A stretch of 64,000 nt of DNA from the NCBI GenBank assembly GCA_020054675.1, contig JAIHAL010000003.1, forward strand, positions 124,001 through 188,000. The letters run 5' to 3'. The notes below the pieces were generated by a model. The model was not told the origin of the DNA, did no database searches, and saw only the letters and a list, made by a program, of their open reading frames with translations. This DNA comes from Oscillospiraceae bacterium. Lineage in GTDB: Bacteria; Bacillota; Clostridia; Oscillospirales; Ruminococcaceae. Within the stretch, counting starts at the first letter, position 1. Every line of letters begins with the position of its first letter. Of the stretch, positions 44,001 to 53,116 are shown in pieces. The translations under genes and the position numbers were made by a program.

Positions 44001-44651
44001 AGGGATTTAAACGAGGTAAAGTCAAAAATCCGTTCCCTTGGCAGCGTAAATCTTTCAGCTATTGAGGAATACAAAGAAGTCTTTGAACGTTACAGCTTTA
44101 TGTCGGAGCAGCTTAAAGACGTCGAAGTGTCAAAAAGGGAGCTTGAAAAGCTTATCGGCAATCTTACCGATGAAATGAAAACCCGGTTTTCGGAGAGCTT
44201 TGAAAAAATCAACCAAAACTTCAAGGAGATATTTGCAGAGCTTTTCGGCGGCGGAAAAGCGGAGCTTGTGCTTGAAGACCCGCAAAATGTGCTTGAAAGC
44301 GGCATAGAAATAAATGTTGCCCCGCCGGGCAAGGTAATTAAAAACCTTTCGCTTTTGTCGGGAGGAGAGCAGTCTTTTGTGGCGATTGCAATTTATTTTG
44401 CGATACTTAAATTAAGGCCGTCCCCGTTCTGCATACTTGACGAGATAGAGGCGGCGCTGGATGATGTGAACGTATCAAAATTTGCCGCTTACCTTAAAAA
44501 TTTTGTGGATACCACGCAGTTTATAGTAATCACCCACAGAAGGGGAACAATGGATGAGGCGGATGTGCTTTACGGCGTCACAATGCAGGAAAAAGGAGTT
44601 TCCAAGCTTATAAAGCTTGACCAGAATGCGGTTGAGTTAAAAAATGCGTAA
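41088..44651 (+). CDS. smc: Chromosome segregation protein SMC
   Basis: 1187 aa. N-terminal ATPase half with Walker A GPNGSGKSN, long coiled coil (about 170-500), hinge (about 510-660, GTVAQLIKVDDKYAAAIETALGGAL and GGSFTGGS), returning coiled coil (about 670-1000) and C-terminal half with the signature LLSGGEQS and Walker B FCILDEIEAALDD. Works with ScpA/ScpB as the bacterial condensin. Start ATG overlaps the previous stop (TGATG). Length is normal. Confidence 0.97.
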   Translation: MYLKSLEIQGFKSFPDKIKLEFGKGLTAVVGPNGSGKSNIGDAVKWVLGEQSSKNLRGAKMEDVIFAGTQYRKPVGFAQVTLNIDNSKGLLQTASDEVSVTRRLYRSGESEYLINGEQVRLKDVCELFMDTGLGKDGYSIIGQGRIAEIVSAKSTERREIFEEAAGISKIRYKKAEAERKLEAAQENIVRLKDIIGELESRVGPLRIQSEKAAEFIKLSEEKKRLEISIWMKKLDELRIALKELDDKILLNTAEYENIDADISKAEEKIQEIYKKMQESNARIEGFRQEILQTERAKGQLGSEIAVLENDIKHGGEIIEDIKKRQESARLSTKDTENEINRQLLKADEIEEQERLSREEMSAAETELSALLDESGGFNREFEDASAALNKLYVKRSEYGFAISSAENSIREINEQLLIGKENEDALALEAADLEKEFKELAEGLAKIEDRLLEQENKLSGYSKLLEARLEKLSAARAEYSKIEFEIREKQQKIKLLSDLENSMEGFGHSVKEIVRAGKNAAISGIKGTVAQLIKVDDKYAAAIETALGGALQNVVVENEETAKRCIRFLKEKNLGRATFLPITSINGTALSESGLDGQDGFIALAHELVEYDSRFSGIIKYLLGRIAVAEDLDSATLISKKYGYKFKVVTLDGQVINAGGSFTGGSVSRSAGVLTRKNEIAELEASVKELSAKLEQEKSKVLKLEAESEKLKFDIEGEKEKIDIIKGDKIRFEAEKKRIEAMTEQNCSRREETVSQILRLKERLSEQEKILDGAKSELCVCNEEIKKLESFVEGAQDKKDALHQKREELSGRISELKIRIAGFEKDRQNILENIERLKASGREMENVSLELEAKLAEQMQAIDDKQALIAQKRTELEKSEEVILEFYEKIKSEQENHQKLEMETSRERAGLKEKNDVKEKFSREITKLEERKLSVQKDYDGMISEMWEQYNLTRSDASALAEEIDDMLAAQRDLNEVKSKIRSLGSVNLSAIEEYKEVFERYSFMSEQLKDVEVSKRELEKLIGNLTDEMKTRFSESFEKINQNFKEIFAELFGGGKAELVLEDPQNVLESGIEINVAPPGKVIKNLSLLSGGEQSFVAIAIYFAILKLRPSPFCILDEIEAALDDVNVSKFAAYLKNFVDTTQFIVITHRRGTMDEADVLYGVTMQEKGVSKLIKLDQNAVELKNA

Positions 44652-44669
44652 GTTAACGGGAGGTGCAAG

Positions 44670-45575
44670 ATGGGATTTTTTGAAAAAATAAAGGAAGGTC
44701 TTAAAAAAACAAAGGAATCCATGATGAAGCAGGTTGAGCTTGTCATAAATTCCTTTACAAAAATAGATGAGGATTTTTTTGAGGAGCTTGAAGAGACCCT
44801 TATCGTAAGCGATGTTGGGGTATCGGCATCCTCCGAGATATGCTCGGAACTTAGAAAAAGGGTTAAGGAGCGAGGAATTACTGACCCCGGCGAGATAAAG
44901 GGGCTGCTTAAAGAGATAATCCTTGAAATGCTTGGGGAGGATACTCCATTGGAGCTTTCCTCAAAGCCGTCGGTCGTGCTTGTGATAGGCGTAAACGGTG
45001 TCGGGAAAACAACAACGATAGGAAAACTTTGCGCACGCCTTAAAGAGGATGGGAAAAGCGTGATTGTCGCCGCGGCTGATACATTCAGGGCTGCCGCAAT
45101 AGACCAGCTTGAGGTTTGGACCAAAAGAGCGGGGGCTGATATAGTAAAGCACGGTGAGGGTTCGGACCCGGCGGCGGTTGTGTATGATGCTCTTGAAGCG
45201 GCAAAAGCAAGGGGAACTGACGTCGTAATAATAGATACGGCGGGAAGACTTCACAACAAAAAGAATTTGATGGATGAGCTTGCCAAAATTTCAAGGATAA
45301 TACGCTCAAAAGCCGAGGGATGTTCACTTGAAGTATTGCTTGTGCTTGATGCCACAACGGGGCAAAATGCGGTAAGCCAGGCAAAGCAGTTTAAAGAAGC
45401 TGCCGGAATTACCGGAATAGTGCTTACAAAACTTGACGGCACGGCAAAGGGCGGAATAGTTATTTCAATAGCCGGAGATTTGAAAGTTCCGGTAAAGCTT
45501 GTTGGAGTCGGGGAAAAGATTGAGGATTTGCAGCCGTTTAATTCTAAAGATTTTGTAAATGCCCTTTTTGAATAA
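44670..45575 (+). CDS. ftsY: Signal recognition particle receptor FtsY
   Basis: 301-aa SRP GTPase with N, G and M-interacting loops but no long acidic A domain, as is usual in Gram-positives. G1 GVNGVGKTTTIGKL, G3 DTAGRLHNK, G4 TKLDGTAKGG. Receives ribosome-SRP complexes at the membrane. Eighteen nt after smc; smc-ftsY is a standard Firmicute pair, but ffh is not alongside. Confidence 0.96.
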   Translation: MGFFEKIKEGLKKTKESMMKQVELVINSFTKIDEDFFEELEETLIVSDVGVSASSEICSELRKRVKERGITDPGEIKGLLKEIILEMLGEDTPLELSSKPSVVLVIGVNGVGKTTTIGKLCARLKEDGKSVIVAAADTFRAAAIDQLEVWTKRAGADIVKHGEGSDPAAVVYDALEAAKARGTDVVIIDTAGRLHNKKNLMDELAKISRIIRSKAEGCSLEVLLVLDATTGQNAVSQAKQFKEAAGITGIVLTKLDGTAKGGIVISIAGDLKVPVKLVGVGEKIEDLQPFNSKDFVNALFE

Positions 45576-45591
45576 GGAAAGGACAATGGGA

Positions 45592-46176
45592 ATGAAAATA
45601 GTTCTTGCGTCAAACAATAAGCATAAGCTTGAGGAATATAAAAAAATCCTTTCCCCGCTTGGATTTGAGGTGATTTCGCAATCCGAGGCGGGAGTGGACA
45701 TTGAAGTTGAGGAAACGGGAACAACCTTTGAGGAAAACGCTCTTTTAAAGGCGATGGCAGTGCATGAGGCTTGCGCTCTTCCGGTGTTTGCCGATGACAG
45801 CGGGCTTGAAGTGGATTTTCTTGGCGGGCGCCCCGGCATTTATTCGGCAAGGTATGCCGGAAAGGATGCAACCGACAAAGAAAGGTGCGAAAAAATTTTA
45901 GAGGAGCTTAAAGGCGTCGAGCCGTCAAGGAGAACTGCGCGCTTTGTGTGCGTCATACAGTATATAGACAAAAATGGAAATGCAAAAACCGCAAGGGGAG
46001 AATGCGAGGGCATTATAGGCGAAACAATGTCAGGAAAAGGCGGCTTTGGATATGACCCGATATTTATTTTTGATGGGAAATCCTTTGCAGAAATGGGCGT
46101 GGAGGAAAAAAACAGGGTAAGCCATAGGGCAAGGGCGGTACAAAAATTTTTGGAGATATTAAAAGAGGGAAAATAA
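45592..46176 (+). CDS. rdgB: Non-canonical purine NTP pyrophosphatase (RdgB/HAM1)
   Basis: 194 aa. Hydrolyses dITP and XTP to keep deaminated purines out of nucleic acid. Motifs: VLASNNKHKLEEY, FADDSGLEVDFLGGRPGIYSARYAG, GGFGYDPIF and the C-terminal SHRARA. Start could be the ATG at 45586 or 45592; I chose the latter, giving the family start MKIVLASNN with AAGGA 8 nt upstream. Stop overlaps the next start (TAATG). Confidence 0.94.
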   Translation: MKIVLASNNKHKLEEYKKILSPLGFEVISQSEAGVDIEVEETGTTFEENALLKAMAVHEACALPVFADDSGLEVDFLGGRPGIYSARYAGKDATDKERCEKILEELKGVEPSRRTARFVCVIQYIDKNGNAKTARGECEGIIGETMSGKGGFGYDPIFIFDGKSFAEMGVEEKNRVSHRARAVQKFLEILKEGK

Positions 46177-46466
46177 TGATAACAACAAAACAAAGGGCTA
46201 AATTAAGGGCAATAGCAAACGGGATAGAAACCATATTCCAAGTGGGAAAGGGCGGAATAAATGAGGTCTTTGCCGCACAGGTGGATGATGCTTTGCGGGC
46301 AAGGGAAATAGTGAAAATCAAGGTGCTTGAAAATTCGCTCTACACCGCAAGGGAGGCTGCGGGCCAGCTTTCCGAGATGACGGGGGCGGATGTCGTTCAG
46401 GTGATAGGGAACAGGTTTGTGCTTTATAAAAGAAACGAAAAAGAACCTGTAATAATTCTTGAATAA
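46176..46466 (+). CDS. yhbY: Ribosome assembly RNA-binding protein, YhbY/CRM domain
   Basis: 96 aa, single CRM domain: TKQRAKLRAIANGIETIFQVGKGG, with the GKGG loop characteristic of the family, and a conserved VQVIGNRFVLYK ending. Associates with pre-50S particles. Overlaps both neighbours by one base (TAATG), so rdgB-yhbY-nadD are translationally coupled. Confidence 0.92.
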   Translation: MITTKQRAKLRAIANGIETIFQVGKGGINEVFAAQVDDALRAREIVKIKVLENSLYTAREAAGQLSEMTGADVVQVIGNRFVLYKRNEKEPVIILE

Positions 46467-47068
46467 TGGAAAAGCTTGCAATTTTCGGAGGCACGTTCAA
46501 CCCAATCCACAACGGGCACATAAATCTTGCAAAGAGGTTTAAGGATGAGCTTTCCCTTGACAGAGTGGTGCTCATGCCTGCAAAAAAAAACCCTTGGAAA
46601 AGCAGTGAGGAGCTTGTTTGCGACGAGGACAGGCTGAATATGTGCAGTCTTGCCGCAGAGGGGATTTCCGGCTTTGAAGTAAGCGATTATGAAATAAAAA
46701 AAGGCGGGACGAGCTATACGGTGGAAACGCTCAGGCATTTTAAGAAAGTCTGTCCCGATTCGGAACTTTATTTTATAATGGGCGGAGATATGTTTCTTTC
46801 TCTTGAAAGATGGTTTTGCTTTGAGGAAATTCTTTCCCTTTGCACAATTCTTGCCGCGGCAAGGCGCGGCGGGGAGTATGAAAATTTAAAAATTTTTGAG
46901 GATAGGCTTAAAGGGCTTTATGGCGCGAAAACAAGGGTTTTGGAGATGGAGCCTTATGAAATTTCGTCAAGTGAAATAAGAAAAATGATAAAATTAAGAA
47001 AAGATTTTTCTTGCTATTTGCCCGAAAGAGTAGTAAAATACATTATGAGTAAAAATTTATATTTCTGA
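46466..47068 (+). CDS. nadD: Nicotinate-nucleotide adenylyltransferase
   Basis: 200 aa. N-terminal GGTFNPIHNGHINLA contains the nucleotidyltransferase (H/T)xGH motif; C-terminal ISSSEIRKMI carries the second phosphate-binding motif. Transfers AMP to nicotinate mononucleotide, the step before NadE, which is encoded elsewhere in this window. nadD-yqeK-rsfS order is typical of Firmicutes. Confidence 0.95.
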   Translation: MEKLAIFGGTFNPIHNGHINLAKRFKDELSLDRVVLMPAKKNPWKSSEELVCDEDRLNMCSLAAEGISGFEVSDYEIKKGGTSYTVETLRHFKKVCPDSELYFIMGGDMFLSLERWFCFEEILSLCTILAAARRGGEYENLKIFEDRLKGLYGAKTRVLEMEPYEISSSEIRKMIKLRKDFSCYLPERVVKYIMSKNLYF

Positions 47069-47083
47069 CGGTGTGGTGTAATT

Positions 47084-47659
47084 TTGTATACGATAGAAGA
47101 AATCAAGCTTATTTTAAAAAGCATGCTGTCGAAGAAAAGGTATATCCATAGCCTTAATGTTGCGGATGAAAGCGTAAAGCTTGCCGAAAGATGGGGCGGG
47201 GAAAACGAAAAGAAAAAGGCCTACCTTGCCGGACTTGTGCATGACGCCTGCAAGGATATGCCGCAGGACGAGCAAAAGCTTTTGGTGGAAAAAAGCAGCG
47301 GAGTTTGCGATGTGGAGCTTGAAACCCCTGCGCTTTGGCATTCTGTTGCAGGAGCATGGTATGTAAAAAACAGATTTTATATAGATGATGAGGATATAAT
47401 AAATGCGGTAAGATACCATACTTCCGCAAGGGCGGGAATGTCCCGCCTTGAAGAAATCATCTATATGGCGGACCTTATTTCAGCCGACAGAAGCTACAGC
47501 GATGTTGAAAAGGTAAGGAAGCTTGCCTATTCAAGCCTTGAAAAGGCTATGCTTTATGCTTTGAAGTTTTCAATAATTGAAGTGGCGGGCAAGGGCTCAA
47601 AAATTCCAATTAATACTATTGAGGCATATAACCAGTACACGTCGGCTGGAAAAATTTAA
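47084..47659 (+). CDS. yqeK: HD-domain hydrolase YqeK (putative Ap4A hydrolase)
   Basis: 191 aa. HD-domain metal residues show in HSLNVADESVKLA, GLVHDACKDM and ALWHSVAGAW, followed by YHTSARAGMSRLEEIIYMADLISADR. YqeK proteins hydrolyse diadenosine tetraphosphate symmetrically to two ADP. TTG start with a GGTGTGGTG stretch just upstream; an internal ATG at 47123 would cut into the domain. Lies between nadD and an LCP gene. Confidence 0.9.
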   Translation: MYTIEEIKLILKSMLSKKRYIHSLNVADESVKLAERWGGENEKKKAYLAGLVHDACKDMPQDEQKLLVEKSSGVCDVELETPALWHSVAGAWYVKNRFYIDDEDIINAVRYHTSARAGMSRLEEIIYMADLISADRSYSDVEKVRKLAYSSLEKAMLYALKFSIIEVAGKGSKIPINTIEAYNQYTSAGKI

Positions 47660-47677
47660 TTTCGGAGGCATTTTTTA

Positions 47678-48982
47678 GTGACACGCAAAAAAAAGAAAAA
47701 AAGACCATTAAAAGACAGAATAGTAATATGGATTTCAATTATCCTTATGGTGATTTCGGTGCTGTCCGTTGCCGTGGTGGCGCTTTGGAATTTTAAGCTT
47801 TTCCAAGGCATAAACGGAAGCGTTGTGAATGATAAGGATATACTTGGCAATCAAGATGATGGCAACGATATTAAAAATCCAAATTTAGGCAATCAAAAAC
47901 AGGTGAATTTCCTTATATGCGGTCTTGACGAAAGCGAGCAAATGACCGACATCATAATGCTTGCCTGCATAGATTTGGGAAATAACACCGTAAACGTTCT
48001 GCAAATTCCACGCGATACTTATGTTGAAAAAGGCGTTGGCTCTACAAATAAAATAAACAGCGCATACAGCAGCGGGGATAAATCCCTTACTCCGATAAAC
48101 AGGCTCATAAAGGTCATAAATGAGCAGTATAAATTGAAAGTCGACCATTATGCAACGGTTACGATAGAATCTTTCAGGAACATTGTCGATGCAATTGGCG
48201 GAGTACCGATAGATATGCCGTATTCGGTTGGAAATTCGCAGTACGGAATAATCCCGAAAGGCTATCAGGTGCTTGACGGCAAGCATGCGGAGTGGCTTGT
48301 AAGGCATAGGCATACCTATTATGACCAGGATATAGGCAGAATGAAAATCCAGCGCCTTTTCCTTGCTTCCGCTTTGCAGCAGGTGAAGAAAATAGGATTT
48401 AAGGAAGTCACAAAGCTCATTCCTGCGCTTTACGAGCAAGTTACCACCGATTTGTCGCTTTCCGAGGCAAGCGAATATGCAAAGCTTGCATTCAGCATAA
48501 ACCTTGATTCAATAAATATGTTTTTAGTTCCCGGAGAGGGCGTGACGTATAAGGGCCAGTCGGTTTGGAGCATGCACTATTACGAAACGGCGGATATGCT
48601 TAATAAATATTTCAGGCCTTATACCGATGATGTTCCGGCGGAAGAGCTTGGCATAGTGGAAATTGCCCATACGGGAGAATATTACGAGGATACGCAGGAC
48701 GACCTTCAGGATTTGCTTGACGGCACAAAGCCGGGAGAAAAGAAAAACGATAGTTCAGAGCCTGCATATACCCATGTTGTAACGCCAAAGACGGAATATA
48801 CAACAACTGCAACGGAAGAGCAAACAACGACACAAACTTCTCCGGCGGATACGACAACGGCATCAGACACAACCGGAACATATTCATCCGATACAAAACA
48901 AAGCACGTCGTCGCAGACGACAAAAGATTCACAGACAAGCACAGGAGCACAAACAAGTTATGATGAGGAAGATGATGATTGA
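47678..48982 (+). CDS. LytR-CpsA-Psr (LCP) family glycopolymer transferase
   Basis: 434 aa: very basic N-terminus (TRKKKKKRPLKDR), one membrane segment (about 15-36), extracellular LCP domain (about 70-290) with MTDIIMLACIDLGNNTVNVLQIPRDTYV, KINSAYS and VRHRHTYYDQDIGRMKIQRLF, whose Arg/Asp residues bind the polyprenyl pyrophosphate, and a C-terminal Thr/Ser-rich tail (about 370-434) probably disordered in the wall. LCP proteins attach wall polymers to peptidoglycan. GTG start with GGAGG upstream. Confidence 0.93.
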   Translation: MTRKKKKKRPLKDRIVIWISIILMVISVLSVAVVALWNFKLFQGINGSVVNDKDILGNQDDGNDIKNPNLGNQKQVNFLICGLDESEQMTDIIMLACIDLGNNTVNVLQIPRDTYVEKGVGSTNKINSAYSSGDKSLTPINRLIKVINEQYKLKVDHYATVTIESFRNIVDAIGGVPIDMPYSVGNSQYGIIPKGYQVLDGKHAEWLVRHRHTYYDQDIGRMKIQRLFLASALQQVKKIGFKEVTKLIPALYEQVTTDLSLSEASEYAKLAFSINLDSINMFLVPGEGVTYKGQSVWSMHYYETADMLNKYFRPYTDDVPAEELGIVEIAHTGEYYEDTQDDLQDLLDGTKPGEKKNDSSEPAYTHVVTPKTEYTTTATEEQTTTQTSPADTTTASDTTGTYSSDTKQSTSSQTTKDSQTSTGAQTSYDEEDDD

Positions 48983-48999
48983 AAGGTGAGGCAGTTCAA

Positions 49000-49353
49000 A
49001 TGACGCAGGAGCAAATTCTCCGTGAAGCGGTAAGGGCACTTGATTCCAAAAAGGCTGAAGATATTCAGGTCGTTGGAATAAGGGATTTGACCATTATCGC
49101 AGATTATTTTGTAATTGCAAACGGCACGAGCACAACCCATACAAAGGCGCTTGCAGATGAGGTGGAGTATAAAATAGGTCTTCTTGGCAAAAAGCCTGCA
49201 AGAGTGGAGGGCTATGCTTCGTCAAATTGGATTATACTGGATTATTCTGACGTGGTCATTCATGTTTTTTATAAGGAAACAAGGCAGTTTTATTCGCTTG
49301 AAAGGCTTTGGTCCGACGGTGAGCACGTTGATATAAGCAAGTATCTTAAATAA
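49000..49353 (+). CDS. rsfS: Ribosomal silencing factor RsfS
   Basis: 117 aa. Core KAEDIQVVGIRDLTIIADYFVIANGTS and VEGYASSNWIILDYSDVVIHVF...YSLERLWSDG are RsfS/Iojap signatures. Binds uL14 and blocks subunit joining in stationary phase. Start ATG at 49000 with AGGTGAGG 8 nt before it; the frame also opens at 48979 inside the LCP gene. Sits between yqeK/LCP and leuS. Confidence 0.94.
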   Translation: MTQEQILREAVRALDSKKAEDIQVVGIRDLTIIADYFVIANGTSTTHTKALADEVEYKIGLLGKKPARVEGYASSNWIILDYSDVVIHVFYKETRQFYSLERLWSDGEHVDISKYLK

Positions 49354-49365
49354 GGAATGGTTGTT

Positions 49366-51771
49366 ATGAAATACGAGTTTGCTTCAATTGAAAAGAAGTG
49401 GCAGGATTTTTGGGATAAAAACAATACCTTTGCCGCTTCAAATGATTACACAAAACCTAAGTATTATGCACTTGTGGAGTTCCCGTATCCGTCCGGCAAG
49501 GGACTTCATGTAGGACATCCGCGTCCTTATACGGCGCTTGACATAGTGGCAAGAAAGCGCCGCATGGAGGGTTATAACGTGCTTTATCCAATGGGATGGG
49601 ATGCGTTTGGGCTTCCGACAGAAAACTATGCAATAAAGAACAATATCCATCCGGAAATTGTCACAAAAAACAATGTTGAGCGTTTTAAATCCCAGCTTAA
49701 AGCGCTTGGGCTTTCATTTGACTGGACACGCGAGGTTAATACCACCGATCCGAATTATTATAAGTGGACACAATGGATTTTCATACAGCTTTTCAAAAAA
49801 GGCCTTGCCTATAAAAAGGAAATGGCTGTCAACTGGTGTACTTCGTGCAAGGTAGTGCTTGCAAATGAGGAGGTTGTCGGAGGAGTTTGCGAACGCTGCG
49901 GCGGCGAGGTTGTCAGAAAGGTAAAATCCCAGTGGATGCTTAAAATTACCGAATATGCCCAAAGGCTTATTGACGATTTGGCTGATGTTGACTACATAGA
50001 AAGGGTCAAAACGTCGCAAATCAACTGGATAGGCCGTTCTACCGGCGCGGAAGTGGATTTTGAAACAACTGCCGGCGATAAGCTTAAAGTTTATACTACC
50101 CGTCCCGATACGCTTTTTGGCGCAACCTATATGGTTATAGCTCCGGAGCATCCTTTTATAGAAAAATGGGCGGATAAGATTGGCAATATGGAGGAAATCC
50201 TTGCTTATAGGGAAAAGGCCGCGAGGAAATCCGATTTTGAAAGAACTGAAATGGCAAAGGACAAAACCGGCGTGGAAATCAAGGGCGTGCGTGCGGTAAA
50301 TCCCGTAAACGGAAGGGAAATTCCTATTTTTATTTCCGACTATGTCCTTATGTCGTACGGAACGGGAGCAATTATGGCGGTTCCGGCACACGATACGCGC
50401 GACTATGAATTTGCAAAGGTTTATAACCTTCCTATAATTGAAGTTGTCAAGGGTGGGGATATAGAAAAGGAAGCCTTTACCGACTGCGCAACGGGAGTTA
50501 TGGTAAACAGCGGGTTCCTTGACGGACTTTCGGTTGATGAGGCAAAGGTGAAAATCAAGGAATGGCTTGAACAGACCGGAAAAGGCAAGTCAAAGGTTAA
50601 CTTTAAGCTGCGCGACTGGGTGTTTTCACGCCAGAGGTATTGGGGAGAGCCTATTCCGATAGTGCATTGTGAAAAATGCGGATATGTTCCCATTCCGGAA
50701 GAGGAGCTTCCGTTAAGGCTTCCCGAGGTTGAAAGCTATGTGCCTACGGATAACGGCGAGAGCCCGCTTTCAACGCTTGAAAGCTTTATAAATACAACCT
50801 GCCCGAAATGCGGCGGGCCTGCAAAGCGTGAAACCGATACTATGCCCCAGTGGGCCGGTTCGTCATGGTATTTCCTTAGATATTGCGACCCGCATAACGA
50901 TTCGGCTCTTGCATCAAAGGAAGCGCTTGATTATTGGATGCCTGTGGATTGGTACAACGGCGGCATGGAGCATACCACGCTTCACCTTTTGTATTCAAGG
51001 TTCTGGCATAAGTTCCTTTACGATATAGGAGTTGTAAAGGATAAGGAGCCTTACCTTAAAAGGACAAGCCATGGCATGGTACTTGGCGAAAACGGGGAAA
51101 AGATGTCAAAGTCAAGGGGCAACGTGGTAAATCCCGATGAGGTTATAGCAGAATACGGCGCCGATACCATGAGGCTTTATGAGATGTTCATAGGCGACTT
51201 TGAAAAATCAGCTCCATGGAGCAGTACAAGCATAAAGGGCTGCAAGAGATTCCTTGACAGGATTTGGGCATTGCAGGAAAATGTGGTTGACGGGGATGAT
51301 TACCGTCCGGAGCTTAAAGCCGCAATGCATAAGACTATAAAAAAGGTTACGGAAGATATAGAGGGAATGAAATTCAATACGGCAATTGCCGCAATGATGG
51401 CACTGCTTAACGATATTTCCGCAACCGGCTCAATAAACCGCGCCGAATACAAGGATTTGCTGATAATGCTTAATCCTTTTGCCCCCCATATAACTTCCGA
51501 AATATATGAAATTATGAATTTCGGAGGGTTTATCCATGAGCAGAAATGGGTAAAATATGACGAGGCGCTTTGCGTTTCGGATATGATTGAAATTGTTGTT
51601 CAGGTGAACGGAAAGCTCCGTTCAAAGCTTTCGGTTGAGGCCACGGCGTCTAAGGATGAAATTTTGTCGCTTGCCAAGAAAGATGAAAAGACGTCCGAGG
51701 CAATTTCCGGAAAAGAAATTGTAAAAGAAATTTTCGTTCCCGAAAAGCTTGTAAATTTTGTTGTGAAGTAA
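49366..51771 (+). CDS. leuS: Leucyl-tRNA synthetase
   Basis: 801 aa. Class I synthetase with the HIGH-type motif HVGH in [19 protein letters not shown], an inserted CP1 editing domain (about 220-410; [34 protein letters not shown]), zinc-like CPKCGGP segment, and KMSKS in [10 protein letters not shown]. Start ATG at 49366 has AAGGA 9 nt upstream; the ATG at 49357 directly abuts it. No T-box leader precedes it; it is read from the upstream operon. Confidence 0.97.
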   Translation: MKYEFASIEKKWQDFWDKNNTFAASNDYTKPKYYALVEFPYPSGKGLHVGHPRPYTALDIVARKRRMEGYNVLYPMGWDAFGLPTENYAIKNNIHPEIVTKNNVERFKSQLKALGLSFDWTREVNTTDPNYYKWTQWIFIQLFKKGLAYKKEMAVNWCTSCKVVLANEEVVGGVCERCGGEVVRKVKSQWMLKITEYAQRLIDDLADVDYIERVKTSQINWIGRSTGAEVDFETTAGDKLKVYTTRPDTLFGATYMVIAPEHPFIEKWADKIGNMEEILAYREKAARKSDFERTEMAKDKTGVEIKGVRAVNPVNGREIPIFISDYVLMSYGTGAIMAVPAHDTRDYEFAKVYNLPIIEVVKGGDIEKEAFTDCATGVMVNSGFLDGLSVDEAKVKIKEWLEQTGKGKSKVNFKLRDWVFSRQRYWGEPIPIVHCEKCGYVPIPEEELPLRLPEVESYVPTDNGESPLSTLESFINTTCPKCGGPAKRETDTMPQWAGSSWYFLRYCDPHNDSALASKEALDYWMPVDWYNGGMEHTTLHLLYSRFWHKFLYDIGVVKDKEPYLKRTSHGMVLGENGEKMSKSRGNVVNPDEVIAEYGADTMRLYEMFIGDFEKSAPWSSTSIKGCKRFLDRIWALQENVVDGDDYRPELKAAMHKTIKKVTEDIEGMKFNTAIAAMMALLNDISATGSINRAEYKDLLIMLNPFAPHITSEIYEIMNFGGFIHEQKWVKYDEALCVSDMIEIVVQVNGKLRSKLSVEATASKDEILSLAKKDEKTSEAISGKEIVKEIFVPEKLVNFVVK

Positions 51772-51823
51772 TTTGATTTATTGTAGAGAAATTACATTAA
51801 ATATTTATTTTGGGTAAAAACAC

Positions 51824-51852
51824 TTGACTAAAACGCACGCATAATGTATAAT
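51824..51852 (+). promoter_or_regulatory. Sigma-A promoter for rpsU
   Basis: TTGACT (51824-51829), 17-nt spacer, TATAAT (51847-51852), ending 56 nt before the rpsU start. Confidence 0.87.
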
Positions 51853-51908
51853 ATATTTTGTTACATTACTGTAAACCTCTGCCTAAGCGGCAAAGGGAGG
51901 GAATTATA

Positions 51909-52085
51909 ATGGCAGAAATTCGTGTTGGAAAAAACGAATCTTTAGATACAGCGCTCAAACGCTTTAAGAGGTCATGCGCAAAGGATGGCGTTATTGCTGA
52001 GGTTCGTAAAAGAGAACACTATGAAAAGCCTTCGGTAAGGCGTAAGAAAAAATCCGAAGCTGCACGTAAACGCAAGTATAATTAA
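51909..52085 (+). CDS. rpsU: 30S ribosomal protein S21
   Basis: 58 aa. [20 protein letters not shown] followed by a basic C-terminus ([15 protein letters not shown]). ATG at 51909 with GGGAGG 8 nt upstream; the frame opens earlier at 51858 without a binding site. Own promoter and terminator. Confidence 0.97.
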   Translation: MAEIRVGKNESLDTALKRFKRSCAKDGVIAEVRKREHYEKPSVRRKKKSEAARKRKYN

Positions 52086-52121
52086 TTTTTGTTTATATGT
52101 GGTTTGGAACTTGAAAAAGTG

Positions 52122-52147
52122 AAAGCGAGCGTGTCTGCTCGCTTTTT
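52122..52147 (+). terminator. Terminator after rpsU
   Basis: 7-bp stem AGCGAGC / GCTCGCT, 6-nt loop, then TTTT, with a further T-run after CA. Confidence 0.88.
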
Positions 52148-52180
52148 CATTTTTTAAAAAAGCTTTTCAGGGGGGAGAAA

Positions 52181-52666
52181 ATGCTTTTAACTCCGACGAT
52201 TGTTTTGGATTCCGTGCTGGATATAAATAAAGAACTGCTTGATGAGTATGGAATAAAGGGACTTATCCTTGATTTGGACAACACCCTTGCAAAGCATGGA
52301 AGCCCTGAGCCGGAAAAAGGCGTTGCCTGCTGGGTTGAAGAAATGAAAAAAAGCGGGATTTCAATGGTTATCGTTTCAAACAACAGGGAGGAACGCGTAA
52401 GGCCCTTTGCCGAGAATTTGGGACTTGACTTTGTCTGGGGCGGCAAAAAGCCGCTTGCGTCGGGATTTAAAAAGGCAAGGGAAAAGATGGGGCTTGAATT
52501 TGACGAGATAGCAATTGTCGGCGACCAGCTTTTTACAGATATGCTTGGGGCAAATATAAAAAGGATAAAGACCATTTTTGTTTTCCCGTTTGAAGATGAA
52601 AAGGGAATTTTATTTTCAATAAAAAGATTTTTTGAAAGACCTTTTTTGCCTAAACGCAAAAAATAA
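52181..52666 (+). CDS. yqeG: YqeG family HAD IIIA-type phosphatase
   Basis: 161 aa. HAD motif I LDLDNTLAKHG (Asp nucleophile), motif II IVSNN, motif III around KKPLASGFKKA, motif IV IVGDQLFTDMLGAN. The YqeG family is conserved in Firmicutes and often sits near aroE/aroQ, yqeH or nadD; its substrate is not firmly known to me (a phosphatidylglycerophosphate phosphatase role is known for relatives). GGGGGGAG precedes the ATG. No promoter seen between the rpsU terminator and this gene. Confidence 0.88.
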   Translation: MLLTPTIVLDSVLDINKELLDEYGIKGLILDLDNTLAKHGSPEPEKGVACWVEEMKKSGISMVIVSNNREERVRPFAENLGLDFVWGGKKPLASGFKKAREKMGLEFDEIAIVGDQLFTDMLGANIKRIKTIFVFPFEDEKGILFSIKRFFERPFLPKRKK

Positions 52667-52678
52667 GGAGGAACTGCC

Positions 52679-53116
52679 TTGAAAAAAAGAGTACTTGTTA
52701 TACACGGGCCGAATATAAACCTTACCGGCGAACGTGAAAAGGGCATTTACGGTTCGGACAGCTTTGAAACCATAAACCGTGAAATTGCGGATTGCGCTGA
52801 AAGCCTTGGATTTGACTGCGAGATATTCCAGTCCAACCACGAGGGGGCAATTATTGATAAAATCCATGAGGCGCGTCTTGATTGCGATGGAATTGTAATA
52901 AATCCCGGAGCATATACTCATTACAGCTATGCTATAAGGGATGCGATTGCCGCGGTAAAAATACCTTGCATAGAAGTCCATATGAGCAATATTTACGGCA
53001 GGGAGGAATTCCGTTCAAAGTCAGTGGTTGCGCCGGTTTGCGCGGGACATATTGCGGGATTTGGCAAATACGGATATTTTCTTGCCCTGCGCGGAATTTT
53101 GGAGATGTTTAAATGA
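52679..53116 (+). CDS. aroQ: Type II 3-dehydroquinate dehydratase
   Basis: 145 aa. Shikimate-pathway enzyme converting 3-dehydroquinate to 3-dehydroshikimate. Motifs: HGPNINLTGEREKGIYG, FQSNHEGAIIDKIH, INPGAYTHYSYAIRDAI and EVHMSNIYGREEFRSKS, containing the catalytic Tyr and His residues of the type II family. TTG start with AAGGAGG 7 nt upstream. Overlaps the next gene by 4 nt. Confidence 0.95.
   Translation: MKKRVLVIHGPNINLTGEREKGIYGSDSFETINREIADCAESLGFDCEIFQSNHEGAIIDKIHEARLDCDGIVINPGAYTHYSYAIRDAIAAVKIPCIEVHMSNIYGREEFRSKSVVAPVCAGHIAGFGKYGYFLALRGILEMFK

Noticed and set aside
49320-49366. T-box leader before leuS
   Set aside because: rsfS ends 12 nt before the leuS start, leaving no room for a leader.
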